DNA of 64,000 nt from Pseudomonas protegens (GTDB lineage: Bacteria > Pseudomonadota > Gammaproteobacteria > Pseudomonadales > Pseudomonadaceae), in assembly GCF_013407925.2 (NCBI RefSeq), contig NZ_CP060201.1, positions 4,821,001 to 4,885,000 of the forward strand, read 5' to 3'. Shown here piece by piece: positions 38,355 through 48,320 of this stretch (within the stretch, counting starts at the first letter, position 1; every line of letters starts with the position of its first letter). The position numbers and the translations under genes are program-made. The notes beneath the pieces were generated by a model that was not told the origin of the DNA, did no database searches, and saw only the letters and a list, made by a program, of their open reading frames with translations.

Positions 38355-38386
38355 CAAAAAAACCGCGCCATGGCGCGGTTTTTTGT
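38355..38386. terminator. Bidirectional terminator between slyX and the cold-shock membrane protein
   Basis: AAAAAAACCGCGCCATGGCGCGGTTTTTT: perfect ACCGCGCC/GGCGCGGT stem with A and T tracts. Confidence 0.9.
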
Positions 38387-38395
38387 TGGCGTTGA

Positions 38396-39001
38396 TCAGC
38401 GGCGCGGCAGTGCGGCGATCACGTCTTCGGCTTGCAGGCCTTTATCGCGGTTCATGACCGAGAACTCCACGCGCTGGCCTTCCACCAGAACGCGGTGACC
38501 TTCTCCGCGAATGGCGCGAAAGTGCACGAAGATATCATCGCCGGAGTCGCGGGAAATGAAGCCGAAACCCTTGGATGTGTTGAACCATTTCACGGTGCCG
38601 GTATCGCGGTTGCTCATGTCGTAGCTGGGAGCGGCGGACGCGGCGGGTGAGGATTTGTAAAAGCTGATGCCCAGGTGCAGAGCCACGGCGATCAGGGCGG
38701 TAAGCAAGCTCACCAGGACGGCTGGTTGACCACCAATCACTGGCATTGGCGCCAGCAAGGTGAGGGTTTGCAGGACGACAACCAGTACCAGCAGGGCGCT
38801 GACCAGGTTCTGCAGGTGATGACGCGAGCCTTTGTTCCAGTGCGGGATAACTGGAGCGAGGATCAGGTTGAGCAGGCCGAACAGGGCCAGGTAAATAGCA
38901 TCGGGTTGTTGCAGGTAGGGAACCGCGTCAGATCTAAGACTCGGAATCAAAGACAGCAGCAAAGCTGCAATGCCTGTCAGCAGGTGGACGATTTTCAACA
39001 T
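38396..39001 (-). CDS. Membrane-anchored cold-shock-domain protein
   Basis: 201 residues in two parts. Residues 1-120 form about four hydrophobic helices (for example 5-20, 34-52, 65-88 and 93-112). Residues 133-201 form a cold-shock domain with both RNA-binding motifs intact: [18 protein letters not shown] (RNP1-like KGFGFI) and DIFVHFRAI (RNP2-like VHF). This puts a single-strand nucleic acid binder on the cytoplasmic side of the membrane. PAO1 PA0961 occupies the same slot. Function unknown. It converges on slyX across a shared terminator. Confidence 0.88.
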   Translation of the reverse strand: MLKIVHLLTGIAALLLSLIPSLRSDAVPYLQQPDAIYLALFGLLNLILAPVIPHWNKGSRHHLQNLVSALLVLVVVLQTLTLLAPMPVIGGQPAVLVSLLTALIAVALHLGISFYKSSPAASAAPSYDMSNRDTGTVKWFNTSKGFGFISRDSGDDIFVHFRAIRGEGHRVLVEGQRVEFSVMNRDKGLQAEDVIAALPRR

Positions 39002-39455
39002 TTTGATTAACTCACGTTAAGAAGGAAGCACAAGGAAGAGCTGATCACGCACGGTTCGCTTCTGAATAAAGGGGTGAGGCGGTGGTTACGTACGCAGTGT
39101 CAGCCTATGCGCGCTGGCCGAAGAAATAGGCATCAGCGACACGGAGTCTATTTAACAGCAAAGCCCTGGCCTTCTCAAATCAGCAGCGGGCGATTGGAAA
39201 TGGGGTATGCCGCGCTTGGTCATCGAAACTTCAGGCAAAGGCGCGTTCTAGACAGATGGCTGTGGCTTTCCGAGGAACGCCGGTTTTTTCCAGAGGTCAG
39301 ACACTGCCTGCAACTCAGTGTTTGCAAGCCATGGCCGGGCCATTGGGCAATCCACCGCGGGTCGATTGACGATCCGGGTCGGCGGGGCAGCGACACTCTT
39401 GCTAGAGTGGTCCGGCAACTGATTGGGTGAATCCATCCCGTTAACGGAGAGAAAC
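39002..39455. other. Divergent region between the cold-shock membrane protein and dps
   Basis: 454 bases without a credible gene. Position 39402-39408 (CTAGAGT) resembles a stationary-phase (RpoS) -10 element of dps. A GGCC-rich imperfect palindrome sits near 39328-39346. Any long 5' leader of the cold-shock gene would lie in 39002-39150. Confidence 0.45.
39402..39408 (+). promoter_or_regulatory. Possible RpoS-type -10 of dps
   Basis: CTAGAGT matches five of seven positions of the CTATACT consensus, 48 bases upstream of the dps start. Weak on sequence alone; supported by the known RpoS control of dps genes. Confidence 0.3.
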
Positions 39456-39929
39456 ATGACAATTGATATCGGTATCAGCGAAGAAGATCGTAAATCCATT
39501 GTCGACGGCCTGTCCCGTCTGCTTTCGGACACCTACGTGTTGTACCTGAAAACCCATAACTTCCATTGGAATGTCACCGGCCCGCAATTTCGCACCCTGC
39601 ACTTGATGTTTGAAGAGCAGTACAACGAACTGGCCCTGGCGGTCGACCTGATCGCCGAACGTATCCGCGCCCTGGGCTTTCCGGCGCCGGGTGCCTACTC
39701 CATCTACGCCCGGCTGTCTTCGATCAAGGAGGAGGAGGGGGTGCCGGCCGCGGAAGAAATGATCAAGCAGTTGGTCGCCGGTCAGGAAGCGGTCACCCGT
39801 ACTGCCCGCGGCATCTTCCCGTTGCTGGACAAGGTCAGCGACGAGCCAACGGCGGATCTGCTGACCCAGCGCATGCAGGTGCATGAGAAAACCGCGTGGA
39901 TGCTGCGTTCCCTGCTGGAAAACCGCTAA
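39456..39929 (+). CDS. dps: Dps-like ferritin (DNA-binding stress protein)
   Basis: 157-residue four-helix ferritin-like protein of the Dps group, which oxidises Fe(II) with peroxide and can coat DNA. The ferroxidase residues appear in [19 protein letters not shown] and in [26 protein letters not shown]-terminal helix ends at LLENR; there is no Lys-rich DNA-binding tail at either end, so DNA binding is uncertain. ATG 39456 has CGGAGAG upstream; the longer frame from 39423 is not used. Confidence 0.9.
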   Translation: MTIDIGISEEDRKSIVDGLSRLLSDTYVLYLKTHNFHWNVTGPQFRTLHLMFEEQYNELALAVDLIAERIRALGFPAPGAYSIYARLSSIKEEEGVPAAEEMIKQLVAGQEAVTRTARGIFPLLDKVSDEPTADLLTQRMQVHEKTAWMLRSLLENR

Positions 39930-40116
39930 GTCGCTCATGGCCGATGGCGTCCCGGACGCCATCCGCGCCTTTTGACACGCTCCGCCATCTATATGGTCAT
40001 ACGGCTGCACAGGGCCGATTTAATGGATATAATCCCGCTCTTTGCTAAGTAGCCCGGGCTTTGGCGTGGGCTCTGGCTGTAGTTCAAGCAGTAATCTGGA
40101 TTGCCGAGACGCCCCC

Positions 40117-40338
40117 ATGCCCATGTACGATTACCAATGCGCTTCCTGTGGTCATCAGTTGGAAGCCATTCAAAAGATCAGTGCTGCGCCACTGGTCGAC
40201 TGCCCTGCCTGCCAGGCACCTGAACTGAAAAAGATGCTGTCCATGCCCGGCTTCCGCCTCAGCGGCACCGGCTGGTATGAAACCGACTTCAAGACCGGCT
40301 CCAAGAAGAACCTGGCCGGTGGCGACAAAGCTGACTAA
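40117..40338 (+). CDS. FmdB-family zinc-ribbon protein
   Basis: 73 residues. Starts MPMYDYQCASCG, with a second CPAC pair, giving the CxxC-x(n)-CxxC zinc ribbon of the FmdB/CxxC_CXXC_SSSS regulatory family. The C-terminal SGTGWYETDFK is shared by proteobacterial members. Possibly a transcription- or translation-associated factor; its role is unproven. It precedes aspS by about 95 bases and is likely on the same transcript. Confidence 0.88.
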   Translation: MPMYDYQCASCGHQLEAIQKISAAPLVDCPACQAPELKKMLSMPGFRLSGTGWYETDFKTGSKKNLAGGDKAD

Positions 40339-40433
40339 GTTGAACGACACGCGCGAGTTCTTGCACTATCCGGCACCTCATGGTGCGCAAGGCCTCCATC
40401 GAATTTCGAATTACGAGAAGTGAAACCACTACC

Positions 40434-42209
40434 ATGATGCGCAGCCATTATTGCGGCCAACTGAACGAAAGCCTGGAAGGTCAGGAAGTAACCCTTTGCG
40501 GATGGGTCCACCGTCGCCGTGACCACGGCGGGGTGATTTTCCTCGATATCCGTGATCGTGAAGGTCTGGCCCAGGTGGTGTTCGATCCGGACCGCGCTGA
40601 AACCTTCGCCGCCGCCGACCGCGTGCGCAGCGAATACGTAGTCAAGATCACCGGCAAGGTGCGTCTGCGCCCGGCCGGTGCCGGCAACGCCAACATGGCT
40701 TCGGGCATGATCGAAGTCCTGGGCTACGAGCTGGAAGTGCTGAACGAAGCGGAAACCCCGCCGTTCCCGCTCAACGAATACTCCGACGTGGGTGAAGAAA
40801 CCCGTCTGCGCTATCGCTTTATCGACCTGCGCCGTCCGGAAATGGCCGAGAAGCTGCGCCTGCGCTCGCGCATGACCACCAGCATCCGTCGCTACCTGGA
40901 CGAGAACGGTTTCCTCGACGTGGAAACTCCGATCCTGACTCGCGCCACCCCTGAAGGTGCTCGCGACTATCTGGTGCCGAGCCGTACCCACGCCGGTAGC
41001 TTCTTCGCCTTGCCGCAATCGCCACAGCTGTTCAAGCAACTGCTGATGGTGGCCGGCTTCGACCGCTACTACCAGATCGCCAAGTGCTTCCGCGACGAAG
41101 ACCTGCGTGCCGACCGTCAGCCTGAGTTCACTCAGATCGACATCGAAACCAGCTTCCTCGACGAAAAAGACATCATGGGCCTGACCGAAGGCATGATCCG
41201 CAACCTGTTCAAGGAAGTGCTGGGTCTGGAATTCGGCGAATTCCCGCACATGACCTTTGAAGAGGCCATGCGTCGCTACGGTTCCGACAAGCCGGACCTG
41301 CGCAACCCGCTGGAACTGGTAGACGTTGCCGACCAACTGAAAGAAGTGGAATTCAAGGTCTTCAGCGGTCCGGCCAACGATCCGAAATGCCGTATCGCCG
41401 CGTTGCGCGTTCCTGGCGGGGCGAGCATGCCGCGCAAGCAGATCGACGACTACACCAAGTTTGTCGGCATCTACGGTGCCAAGGGCCTGGCCTACATCAA
41501 GGTCAACGAGCGCGCCAAGGGTGTCGAAGGTCTGCAATCGCCGATCGTCAAGAACATCCCGGAAGCCAACCTCAACGTGATCCTCGATCGCGTGGGTGCG
41601 GTCGACGGCGACATCGTGTTCTTCGGTGCCGACAAGGCCAAGATCGTCAGCGAGGCCCTGGGTGCCCTGCGCATCAAGCTCGGTCACGACCTGAACCTGC
41701 TGACCTGCGAATGGGCGCCGATGTGGGTGGTCGACTTCCCGATGTTCGAAGAGAACGACGACGGCAGCTTCACCGCCTTGCACCACCCGTTCACCGCGCC
41801 CAAGTGCTCGCCTGAAGAGCTGGAAGCCAACCCGGCTACCGCTCTGTCGCGCGCCTACGACATGGTTCTGAACGGCACCGAGCTGGGTGGCGGTTCGATC
41901 CGTATCCACCGCAAGGAAATGCAGCAAGCGGTCTTCCGTCTGCTGGGCATCAGCGAAGCCGAGCAGGAAGAGAAGTTCGGCTTCCTGCTGGACGCCCTGA
42001 AGTACGGCGCGCCGCCCCACGGTGGCCTGGCCTTCGGTCTGGACCGTCTGGTGATGCTGATGACCGGCGCCCAGTCGATCCGTGAAGTGATCGCCTTCCC
42101 GAAAACCCAGAGCGCGGCCTGCGTCATGACTCAGGCACCGGGTCTGGTGGATGCCAAGGCGCTGCGCGAGCTGCACATCCGCCTGCGCGAACAGCCCAAG
42201 GCTGAATAA
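40434..42209 (+). CDS. aspS: Aspartyl-tRNA synthetase (bacterial, likely non-discriminating)
   Basis: 591 residues, typical for bacterial AspRS with a GAD insertion domain. OB-fold anticodon domain at the N terminus ([23 protein letters not shown]), class II motif 2 ([22 protein letters not shown]) and motif 3 ([16 protein letters not shown]) are present. In P. aeruginosa AspRS also charges tRNA-Asn and GatCAB corrects it; the same is likely here. Start ATG 40434 ([10 protein letters not shown]). A rho-independent hairpin follows the gene. Confidence 0.96.
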   Translation: MMRSHYCGQLNESLEGQEVTLCGWVHRRRDHGGVIFLDIRDREGLAQVVFDPDRAETFAAADRVRSEYVVKITGKVRLRPAGAGNANMASGMIEVLGYELEVLNEAETPPFPLNEYSDVGEETRLRYRFIDLRRPEMAEKLRLRSRMTTSIRRYLDENGFLDVETPILTRATPEGARDYLVPSRTHAGSFFALPQSPQLFKQLLMVAGFDRYYQIAKCFRDEDLRADRQPEFTQIDIETSFLDEKDIMGLTEGMIRNLFKEVLGLEFGEFPHMTFEEAMRRYGSDKPDLRNPLELVDVADQLKEVEFKVFSGPANDPKCRIAALRVPGGASMPRKQIDDYTKFVGIYGAKGLAYIKVNERAKGVEGLQSPIVKNIPEANLNVILDRVGAVDGDIVFFGADKAKIVSEALGALRIKLGHDLNLLTCEWAPMWVVDFPMFEENDDGSFTALHHPFTAPKCSPEELEANPATALSRAYDMVLNGTELGGGSIRIHRKEMQQAVFRLLGISEAEQEEKFGFLLDALKYGAPPHGGLAFGLDRLVMLMTGAQSIREVIAFPKTQSAACVMTQAPGLVDAKALRELHIRLREQPKAE

Positions 42210-42224
42210 GCCGGCCCGATTAGG

Positions 42225-42249
42225 CGCACCCTCGGGTGCGCTTTTTCTA
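42225..42249 (+). terminator. aspS terminator
   Basis: GCGCACCC/GGGTGCGC hairpin with a small TC loop and a TTTTT tract, 15 bases after the stop. Confidence 0.85.
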
Positions 42250-42319
42250 TGGGTCGAGTTTTGTTGCCCCGCCCGCCAAGCGGCGTGGGCAATGTTTCAA
42301 AGAGAATTTGGAGCAAGTT

Positions 42320-43066
42320 ATGGCAGGTCATTCCAAGTGGGCGAACATCAAGCACCGCAAAGAGCGTCAGGATGCCAAGAGAGGCAAGATCTTCACCAAG
42401 TGGATTCGTGAGCTGACCGTCGCGGCCCGTCAGGGCGGCGGCGAGCCCGGCTCCAACCCACGTTTGCGCCTGGCCCTGGACAAGGCCCTGGGCGCCAACA
42501 TGAGCCGCGACATCATCGATCGTGCCATCGCCCGTGGCACCGGCGCGGCCGGTAGCGACGACGTGGTCGAACTGACCTATGAAGGCTACGGCCCCAACGG
42601 CGTGGCGGTGATGGTCGAATGCATGACCGACAACCGCAACCGCACCGCGGCGGCGGTTCGTCATGCCTTCAGCAAGTGCGGCGGCAACCTGGGGACCGAT
42701 GGTTCGGTGGCCTATCTGTTCGAGCGCAAGGGCCAGATCACCTTCGCCGAAGGTGTCGACGAAGATGCGCTCATCGAGGCGGCGATGGAGGCTGACGCCG
42801 ACGATGTGGTGAGCAACGAAGACGGCACCGTCGACGTGTTCACTTCGTTCGCCGGTTTCTACGGCGTGCGCAATGCCCTGGAAGCGGCGGGCTTCACCGC
42901 TGCGGACGCGGAAATCGTCATGCTGCCCACCACCAGTGCCGAACTGGACCTGGAGGGGGCGGAGAAGGTCCTCAAGCTGATCGACATGCTGGAAGACCTG
43001 GATGACGTGCAGAACGTCTACTCCAATGCGGATATTCCGGAATCGGTGGCCGAGCAGCTCGGCTGA
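42320..43066 (+). CDS. pmpR: YebC/PmpR-family transcriptional regulator
   Basis: 248 residues. The family start [20 protein letters not shown] is intact and marks the ATG at 42320, preceded by GGAG. Domain 2 carries [21 protein letters not shown] and the C-terminal SNADIPESV. In P. aeruginosa PmpR is a negative regulator of quorum-sensing genes, while some YebC proteins help ribosomes through proline stretches; which role applies here is not visible. It leads into ruvC, as in PAO1. Confidence 0.93.
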   Translation: MAGHSKWANIKHRKERQDAKRGKIFTKWIRELTVAARQGGGEPGSNPRLRLALDKALGANMSRDIIDRAIARGTGAAGSDDVVELTYEGYGPNGVAVMVECMTDNRNRTAAAVRHAFSKCGGNLGTDGSVAYLFERKGQITFAEGVDEDALIEAAMEADADDVVSNEDGTVDVFTSFAGFYGVRNALEAAGFTAADAEIVMLPTTSAELDLEGAEKVLKLIDMLEDLDDVQNVYSNADIPESVAEQLG

Positions 43067-43084
43067 TCCCACTGCACTACCCTT

Positions 43085-43146
43085 GAAGCCGGATGCGCTA
43101 CGCCGCGATGATTGCGCGGCAGGGCGCTTCCGGCTTCTGCCTTTTT
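43085..43146 (+). terminator. Large hairpin terminator after pmpR
   Basis: GAAGCCGGA opens and TCCGGCTTC closes a stem that also contains a GCCGCG/CGCGGC inner arm, followed by TGCCTTTTTG. It separates pmpR from ruvC. Confidence 0.7.
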
Positions 43147-43195
43147 GCGTTTCCGGTCCTGGCCGGCCGGCATTCTTACTCAAGCAGCAGGCTTT

Positions 43196-43720
43196 ATGAC
43201 TCTAATTCTTGGCATCGACCCCGGCTCACGCATTACCGGTTATGGCGTGGTTCGAGACACCGGGCGTGGCTGCGTGTACGTGGCGTCCGGCTGTATTCGC
43301 ACCGGTGCCGGCGAGCTGCCCGAGCGCTTGCAGATTGTCTATCGCGGTGTGCGTGAGGTGATTCAGACCTACGGTCCAGTGACCATGGGCATCGAGAAAG
43401 TGTTCATGGCGCGCAATGCCGATTCGGCGCTCAAGCTCGGCCAGGCCCGGGGCGCAGCGATTGTTGCAGGAGCCGAGGAAGGCCTGGAGATCGCCGAATA
43501 CACCGCGACCCAGGTCAAGCAGGCTGTGGCCGGCACCGGCGGGGCCAACAAGGAGCAGGTGCAGATGATGGTCATGCACTTGCTCAAGCTCACCACCAAA
43601 CCGCAGATCGACGCCTCGGATGCCCTGGCCATTGCCATTTGTCACGCTCACACCCGCTCCAGCCTGTTGCCCCATGGTCTGGGAACGGCACGCAGTCGTG
43701 GCGGGCGCCTGCGTCTCTGA
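43196..43720 (+). CDS. ruvC: Holliday junction endonuclease RuvC
   Basis: Resolves Holliday junctions by paired nicking. 174 residues, full length. Acidic catalytic residues sit in [12 protein letters not shown] (the first Asp), [21 protein letters not shown] (the Glu), and [16 protein letters not shown] (the last two Asp). The ATG at 43196 gives the normal [10 protein letters not shown] start. It is followed by ruvA and ruvB in the same direction, the usual arrangement of pseudomonads. Confidence 0.96.
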   Translation: MTLILGIDPGSRITGYGVVRDTGRGCVYVASGCIRTGAGELPERLQIVYRGVREVIQTYGPVTMGIEKVFMARNADSALKLGQARGAAIVAGAEEGLEIAEYTATQVKQAVAGTGGANKEQVQMMVMHLLKLTTKPQIDASDALAIAICHAHTRSSLLPHGLGTARSRGGRLRL

Positions 43721-43834
43721 TAGCATCAGCGCAGTCATTTTAGGAGTGGAGCGTTGTGCGCCTGGGCAGTCGGCGCGAACGCTCGCTCAACGAGTCGCCA
43801 GCTGCGAGCTGGCCATCGCTTAAGGATCTGAAAC

Positions 43835-44443
43835 GTGATCGGACGCTTGCGCGGCACCCTGGCTGAGAAACAGCCGCCGCACCTGATTCTTGATGTAAAC
43901 GGGCTGGGCTATGAAGTCGAAGTGCCCATGACCACCTTGTACAGGCTGCCGTCGGTCGGCGAACCCCTGACCTTGCACACCCATTTGGTCGTGCGCGAGG
44001 ACGCGCAGTTACTCTACGGCTTCGCCGGCAAGCGCGAGCGAGACTTTTTTCGCGAGTTGATCCGTCTCAATGGCGTGGGCCCCAAGCTGGCCCTGGCGCT
44101 GATGTCCAGTCTTGAGGTGGATGAACTGGTGCGTTGCGTGCAGGCCCAGGACACCTCGGCCCTGACCAAGGTGCCCGGAGTCGGCAAGAAGACCGCCGAG
44201 CGCCTGCTGGTGGAACTCAAGGATCGCTTCAAGGCCTGGGAGGCGGTGCCGAGCATGTTCGCCCTGGTGCCGAACCAGCCGGATGCCCCGGTGCCGGTGG
44301 CCAGCGCCGAGTCCGATGCGGTCAGTGCGCTGATTTCCCTGGGCTACAAGCCTCAGGAAGCCAGCAAGGCGGTGTCCGCGATCAAAGAAAAAGGCTTGAG
44401 CAGTGAAGACATGATCCGCAGAGCCTTGAAGGGAATGATTTAA
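43835..44443 (+). CDS. ruvA: Holliday junction branch-migration subunit RuvA
   Basis: Tetrameric junction-binding protein, 202 residues. The N-terminal OB-fold ([20 protein letters not shown]), the HhH pair ([14 protein letters not shown] and [19 protein letters not shown]) and the C-terminal RuvB-binding domain ([19 protein letters not shown]) are complete. It starts with GTG 43835 after AAGGATCTGAAAC. Its stop abuts the ruvB start, so translation is coupled. A short out-of-frame leader ORF overlaps its start (see findings). Confidence 0.96.
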   Translation: MIGRLRGTLAEKQPPHLILDVNGLGYEVEVPMTTLYRLPSVGEPLTLHTHLVVREDAQLLYGFAGKRERDFFRELIRLNGVGPKLALALMSSLEVDELVRCVQAQDTSALTKVPGVGKKTAERLLVELKDRFKAWEAVPSMFALVPNQPDAPVPVASAESDAVSALISLGYKPQEASKAVSAIKEKGLSSEDMIRRALKGMI

Positions 44444-45502
44444 GTGATTGAAGCTGATCGTCTGATCGCCGCCACGGGCCCCCGTGAGCGCGAGGAAATC
44501 CAGGACCGGGCGATTCGTCCGGTCAGCCTGGCCGACTACATCGGCCAGCCCAGCGTGCGCGAGCAGATGGAGCTGTTCATCCAGGCCGCCCGTGGGCGCA
44601 ACGAGTCCCTGGATCACACCTTGATCTTTGGCCCTCCGGGGCTGGGCAAGACCACCCTGGCCAACATCATTGCCGAGGAAATGGGCGTCTCGATCAAGAG
44701 CACCTCGGGGCCGGTGCTGGAGCGCCCTGGCGATCTGGCGGCGCTGCTGACCAATCTTGAGCCCCATGACGTGTTGTTCATCGACGAGATTCACCGGCTG
44801 TCGCCGATCGTCGAGGAAGTGCTGTACCCGGCCATGGAGGATTTTCAGCTCGACATCATGATCGGCGAGGGGCCCGCTGCGCGCTCGATCAAGCTGGACC
44901 TGCCGCCGTTCACCCTGGTGGGCGCCACCACTCGCGCGGGCATGCTGACCAACCCGCTGCGGGACCGTTTCGGTATCGTCCAGCGCCTGGAGTTCTACAG
45001 CACGGCGGATCTGGCGACCATTGTCAGTCGTTCCGCCAACATTCTCGGTTTGCCGCTGGATCCGGAAGGCGCCTTCGAGGTCGCGCGGCGGGCCCGTGGT
45101 ACTCCGCGGATTGCCAACCGCCTGTTGCGCCGGGTGCGGGATTTTGCCGAAGTGCGGGCCAAGGGGCACATCACCAAGCCGATCGCCGACCTGGCATTGA
45201 ACCTGCTGGATGTCGACGAACGTGGCTTCGATCATCAGGACCGGCGTCTGTTACTGACCATGATCGAGAAGTTCGACGGTGGTCCGGTGGGGGTCGACAG
45301 TCTGGCCGCGGCGATCAGCGAAGAGCGTCACACCATCGAAGACGTGCTGGAGCCGTACCTGATCCAGCAGGGCTACATCATGCGCACTCCCCGTGGTCGT
45401 GTGGTGACCCGGCATGCGTATCTGCACTTCGGTCTAAACATTCCGTCACGATTGGGTGACATGCCTGTGGTAGACGAATTCCTTGATGCTGTGGACGATT
45501 AA
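44444..45502 (+). CDS. ruvB: Holliday junction helicase RuvB
   Basis: AAA+ motor that drives branch migration with RuvA. 352 residues. Walker [12 protein letters not shown], Walker [11 protein letters not shown], the sensor-1 GATTRAGML and the arginine finger in [12 protein letters not shown] are all present, and the C-terminal winged helix ends [13 protein letters not shown]. The GTG start at 44444 follows the ruvA stop directly. No LexA-box pattern (CTGT-N8-ACAG) is visible upstream of ruvA. Confidence 0.96.
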   Translation: MIEADRLIAATGPREREEIQDRAIRPVSLADYIGQPSVREQMELFIQAARGRNESLDHTLIFGPPGLGKTTLANIIAEEMGVSIKSTSGPVLERPGDLAALLTNLEPHDVLFIDEIHRLSPIVEEVLYPAMEDFQLDIMIGEGPAARSIKLDLPPFTLVGATTRAGMLTNPLRDRFGIVQRLEFYSTADLATIVSRSANILGLPLDPEGAFEVARRARGTPRIANRLLRRVRDFAEVRAKGHITKPIADLALNLLDVDERGFDHQDRRLLLTMIEKFDGGPVGVDSLAAAISEERHTIEDVLEPYLIQQGYIMRTPRGRVVTRHAYLHFGLNIPSRLGDMPVVDEFLDAVDD

Positions 45503-45640
45503 TCACCCGCGTCTTGTCGATTTATTCGGGGTTTGTGCTGTCCTAGGGACTGGCATTGCCCAAACTGCATGAAAAGTCGTTCAAGAATGAAAAAACAGTT
45601 GCCTGGCCGGATTGGCAACCTGAGGAGTAAGCACTAGAGT

Positions 45641-46108
45641 ATGCGCGCGCAAAACGGGCTTGAGCCGTTCGCACATCGTTGTCGCGTTTATTACGAGGAC
45701 ACCGATGCCGGCGGCATCGTGTATTACGTTAATTACCTTAAGTTTATGGAGCGGGCTCGAACCGAGCGGCTACGACACCTGGGCTTTGCCCAATCGCAGC
45801 TGGCAGGGGAGAACCTGTTATTCGTCGTGCATTCCAGCGAAGCGCGTTATCACGCGCCGGCGCGACTGGACGACGAGCTTCTGGTCAGTGCCCATGTCAC
45901 CGAATTGAACCGGGTCAGCCTGCGCTTCACTCAGCAGGTCAGGCGAGCCGCGGATAATGCGCTGCTCTGTGAGGGGCAGTTCCTGGTGGCCTGTGTGCGC
46001 GCCGACACTTTCAAACCCCGCGCCATTCCAGACGCTCTGCGTACGGCCTTTGCCGACGAGAGCAGCGCGGGTACACACTCAGAGCAGGAGATAAAGCGTG
46101 GAAGCTAA
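45641..46108 (+). CDS. ybgC: YbgC acyl-CoA thioesterase of the tol-pal operon
   Basis: 155-residue hotdog-fold thioesterase. The catalytic motif is [26 protein letters not shown], containing the Asp used by the 4-hydroxybenzoyl-CoA thioesterase group. In E. coli it acts on short-chain acyl-CoA or acyl-ACP, and it always heads the tol-pal operon. An imperfect GTTGCC/GGCAAC hairpin sits just upstream of its GAGGAG ribosome site (about 45600-45622). Overlaps tolQ by 11 bases. Confidence 0.93.
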   Translation: MRAQNGLEPFAHRCRVYYEDTDAGGIVYYVNYLKFMERARTERLRHLGFAQSQLAGENLLFVVHSSEARYHAPARLDDELLVSAHVTELNRVSLRFTQQVRRAADNALLCEGQFLVACVRADTFKPRAIPDALRTAFADESSAGTHSEQEIKRGS

Positions 46109-46793
46109 CGTCGTCGACCATTCCTCCATGTGGAGCCTGGTCAGCAATGCCAGCGTTGTAGTGCAGTTGGTAATGCTGACCCTGGTTGCCGCATCGGTGA
46201 CTTCATGGATCATGATCTTTCAGCGCAGCAACCTGCTGCGCGCCGGTCGACGTGCCCTGGAGAGCTTCGAAGAGCGCTTCTGGTCCGGTATCGACCTGTC
46301 CAAACTCTACCGTCAGGCGGGCAGCAACCCGGACCCGGATTCCGGGGTCGAGCAGATTTTCCGGGCTGGTTTCAAGGAGTTCTCCCGTCTGCGTCAACAG
46401 CCGGGTGTTGATCCTGAAGCCGTGATGGAAGGCGTGTCCCGGGCCATGCGTGTCGCCATCTCCCGTGAGGAAGAGAAGCTCGAGCAGAGCCTGCCGTTCC
46501 TTGCCACCGTCGGTTCGGTCAGCCCGTACATCGGTCTGTTCGGCACCGTGTGGGGGATCATGAACTCCTTCCGCGGCCTGGCCCAGGCCCAGCAAGCGAC
46601 CCTGGCCACTGTGGCTCCCGGCATCGCCGAAGCCCTGATCGCTACGGCCATCGGTCTGTTCGCGGCCATTCCGGCGGTTATCGCCTACAACCGCTTCGCC
46701 GCTCGTGGCGAGACGCTGATCAGCCGTTACTACACCTTCGCCGACGAGTTCCAGGCGATCCTGCACCGTAAAGTGCACACCAGCGAAGAGTGA
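46098..46793 (+). CDS. tolQ: TolQ proton-channel subunit
   Basis: Inner-membrane MotA/TolQ/ExbB-type protein, 231 residues, that forms the proton channel with TolR and energises TolA. The GTG start at 46098 has AGGAG 7 bases upstream and overlaps ybgC. Helices are at about 12-36, 130-158 and 168-192. [21 protein letters not shown] and [21 protein letters not shown] are the conserved channel helices. Confidence 0.95.
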   Translation: MEANVVDHSSMWSLVSNASVVVQLVMLTLVAASVTSWIMIFQRSNLLRAGRRALESFEERFWSGIDLSKLYRQAGSNPDPDSGVEQIFRAGFKEFSRLRQQPGVDPEAVMEGVSRAMRVAISREEEKLEQSLPFLATVGSVSPYIGLFGTVWGIMNSFRGLAQAQQATLATVAPGIAEALIATAIGLFAAIPAVIAYNRFAARGETLISRYYTFADEFQAILHRKVHTSEE

Positions 46794-46806
46794 GCAGGTA
46801 AACCCA

Positions 46807-47259
46807 ATGGCCCGAGTTCGCCACAAACGCAAGCCGGTTGCCGAGATGAACGTGGTGCCCTACATCGACGTGATGTTGGTACTGCTGGTTATCTTCATGG
46901 TGACCGCGCCGATGCTCAACCAGGGCGTGAAAGTTGATCTGCCCAAGGTTTCCAGTGAAGCCTTGCCCCAGGACAACAACACCCAGGTACTGACCATTTC
47001 GATCAAGGCTGACAAGACCTACTACTGGAACCTTGGCAGCGAAGTCGACACCGAAAAGCAACAGGACAAGGCGATGACCTTGCCGCAGATGACCGACGCG
47101 GTGACCAAGATCATCCGTGCCGGCAATGAAGGCGGCAAACACACCCAGGTGTTCATTCGCGGTGATAAATCCGTCGACTACGGCGCCGTGATGGGTGCCA
47201 TGGGCGGCCTGCAGAAAGCCGGAGTCGGTAACGTTGGCTTGATTACCGAGGCGCCCTGA
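46807..47259 (+). CDS. tolR: TolR
   Basis: 150-residue ExbD/TolR protein. A single transmembrane helix at about 18-38 contains the functional Asp (VVPYIDVMLVLLVIFMV), the channel residue. The periplasmic domain with IRGDKSVDYGAVMGAMGGLQKAG follows. It lies between tolQ and tolA, with its stop overlapping the tolA start by one base. Confidence 0.94.
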   Translation: MARVRHKRKPVAEMNVVPYIDVMLVLLVIFMVTAPMLNQGVKVDLPKVSSEALPQDNNTQVLTISIKADKTYYWNLGSEVDTEKQQDKAMTLPQMTDAVTKIIRAGNEGGKHTQVFIRGDKSVDYGAVMGAMGGLQKAGVGNVGLITEAP

Positions 47260-48320
47260 TGCACCAACAGCGAGAGCCGTCCGCCTCGGAAAGCTACTTC
47301 TGGCCTAGCGTCTGGGCGATCGCCCTGCACGTGCTGGTGTTTGGCATGCTGTTTGTCAGCTTCGCCATGACCCCGGAATTGCCTCCGGCCAAGCCGATCG
47401 TCCAGGCGACCCTGTATCAGCTGAAATCCAAGAGCTCGGCGACGACCCAGACCAATCACAAGATTGCGGGTGAGGCGAAGAAATCCGCCGCGCGTCAGAC
47501 CGAAGCCGAGCAGTTGGAGCAGAAGAAGGTCGAGCAGGAAGAGATCAAGGCTGCGGAACAAAAGAAAGAAGAGGCTGCTCAAAAGGCCGCGGAAGCGAAA
47601 AAGGCCGATGAAGCCAAGAAAGCTGACGAGGCGAAGAAGGCTGATGAAGCCAAGAAAGCTGCGGAAGCCAAGAAGGCCGAAGAGAAGCAATTGGCTGATG
47701 TAGCCAAGAAGAAAGCCGAAGAAGAAGCCAAGAAAGCCGCTGAAGAAGACGCCAAGAAAAAGGCCGCTGAAGAGGCCAAGAAGAAAATCGTCGAAGACGC
47801 GAAGAAGAAAGCCGCGGAAGACGCGAAGAAGAAAGCTGAAGCTGAAGAGGCGAAGAAAAAGATCGCCGAAGACGCGAAGAAGAAAGCTGCTGCCGATGCC
47901 GCGAAGAAAAAGGCCCAGGAAGCAGCGCGTAAATCTGCCGAAGAGAAGAAGGCTCAGGCCCTGGCGGACTTGCTGTCCGACAAGCCGGAGCGTGAAGCCA
48001 CCAAGTCGGATGAGGTCGGTGACAGTGTCGCTGGCAGCTTCGATGACCTGATTCGTATCCGTGCAGCGGAAGGCTGGGCTCGTCCTCCTTCGGCACGCAA
48101 GGGCATGACAGTGGAACTGCGGATCGGCATGTTGCCGGATGGCACGGTGACCACGGTCAGCGTGATCAAGTCCAGTGGTGATGGTCCGTTCGATGCCTCG
48201 GCGGTAGCGGCAGTCAAGAACATTGGGCGTTTGACAGAAATGCAGGGGTTGAGTCCGAAGGATTTTGCTCCCTATCGTTCATTCAAGATGACATTCACAC
48301 CTGAGGATCTAGCCTTGTGA
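47259..48320 (+). CDS. tolA: TolA
   Basis: 353-residue trans-envelope protein. The N-terminal helix (about 16-38) contacts TolQR. A very long Ala/Lys/Glu helix of domain II runs from roughly residue 75 to 230 and is made of repeated AKKADE and AKKKAEE-like units. The C-terminal domain III ([17 protein letters not shown], then [21 protein letters not shown]) binds TolB, Pal and phage or colicin-like proteins. The repeats are encoded by similar AAGAA-rich codons. Confidence 0.94.
   Translation: MHQQREPSASESYFWPSVWAIALHVLVFGMLFVSFAMTPELPPAKPIVQATLYQLKSKSSATTQTNHKIAGEAKKSAARQTEAEQLEQKKVEQEEIKAAEQKKEEAAQKAAEAKKADEAKKADEAKKADEAKKAAEAKKAEEKQLADVAKKKAEEEAKKAAEEDAKKKAAEEAKKKIVEDAKKKAAEDAKKKAEAEEAKKKIAEDAKKKAAADAAKKKAQEAARKSAEEKKAQALADLLSDKPEREATKSDEVGDSVAGSFDDLIRIRAAEGWARPPSARKGMTVELRIGMLPDGTVTTVSVIKSSGDGPFDASAVAAVKNIGRLTEMQGLSPKDFAPYRSFKMTFTPEDLAL

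Noticed and set aside
40335..42176. 613-residue minus-strand frame over aspS
   Set aside because: Antisense to an unmistakable AspRS.
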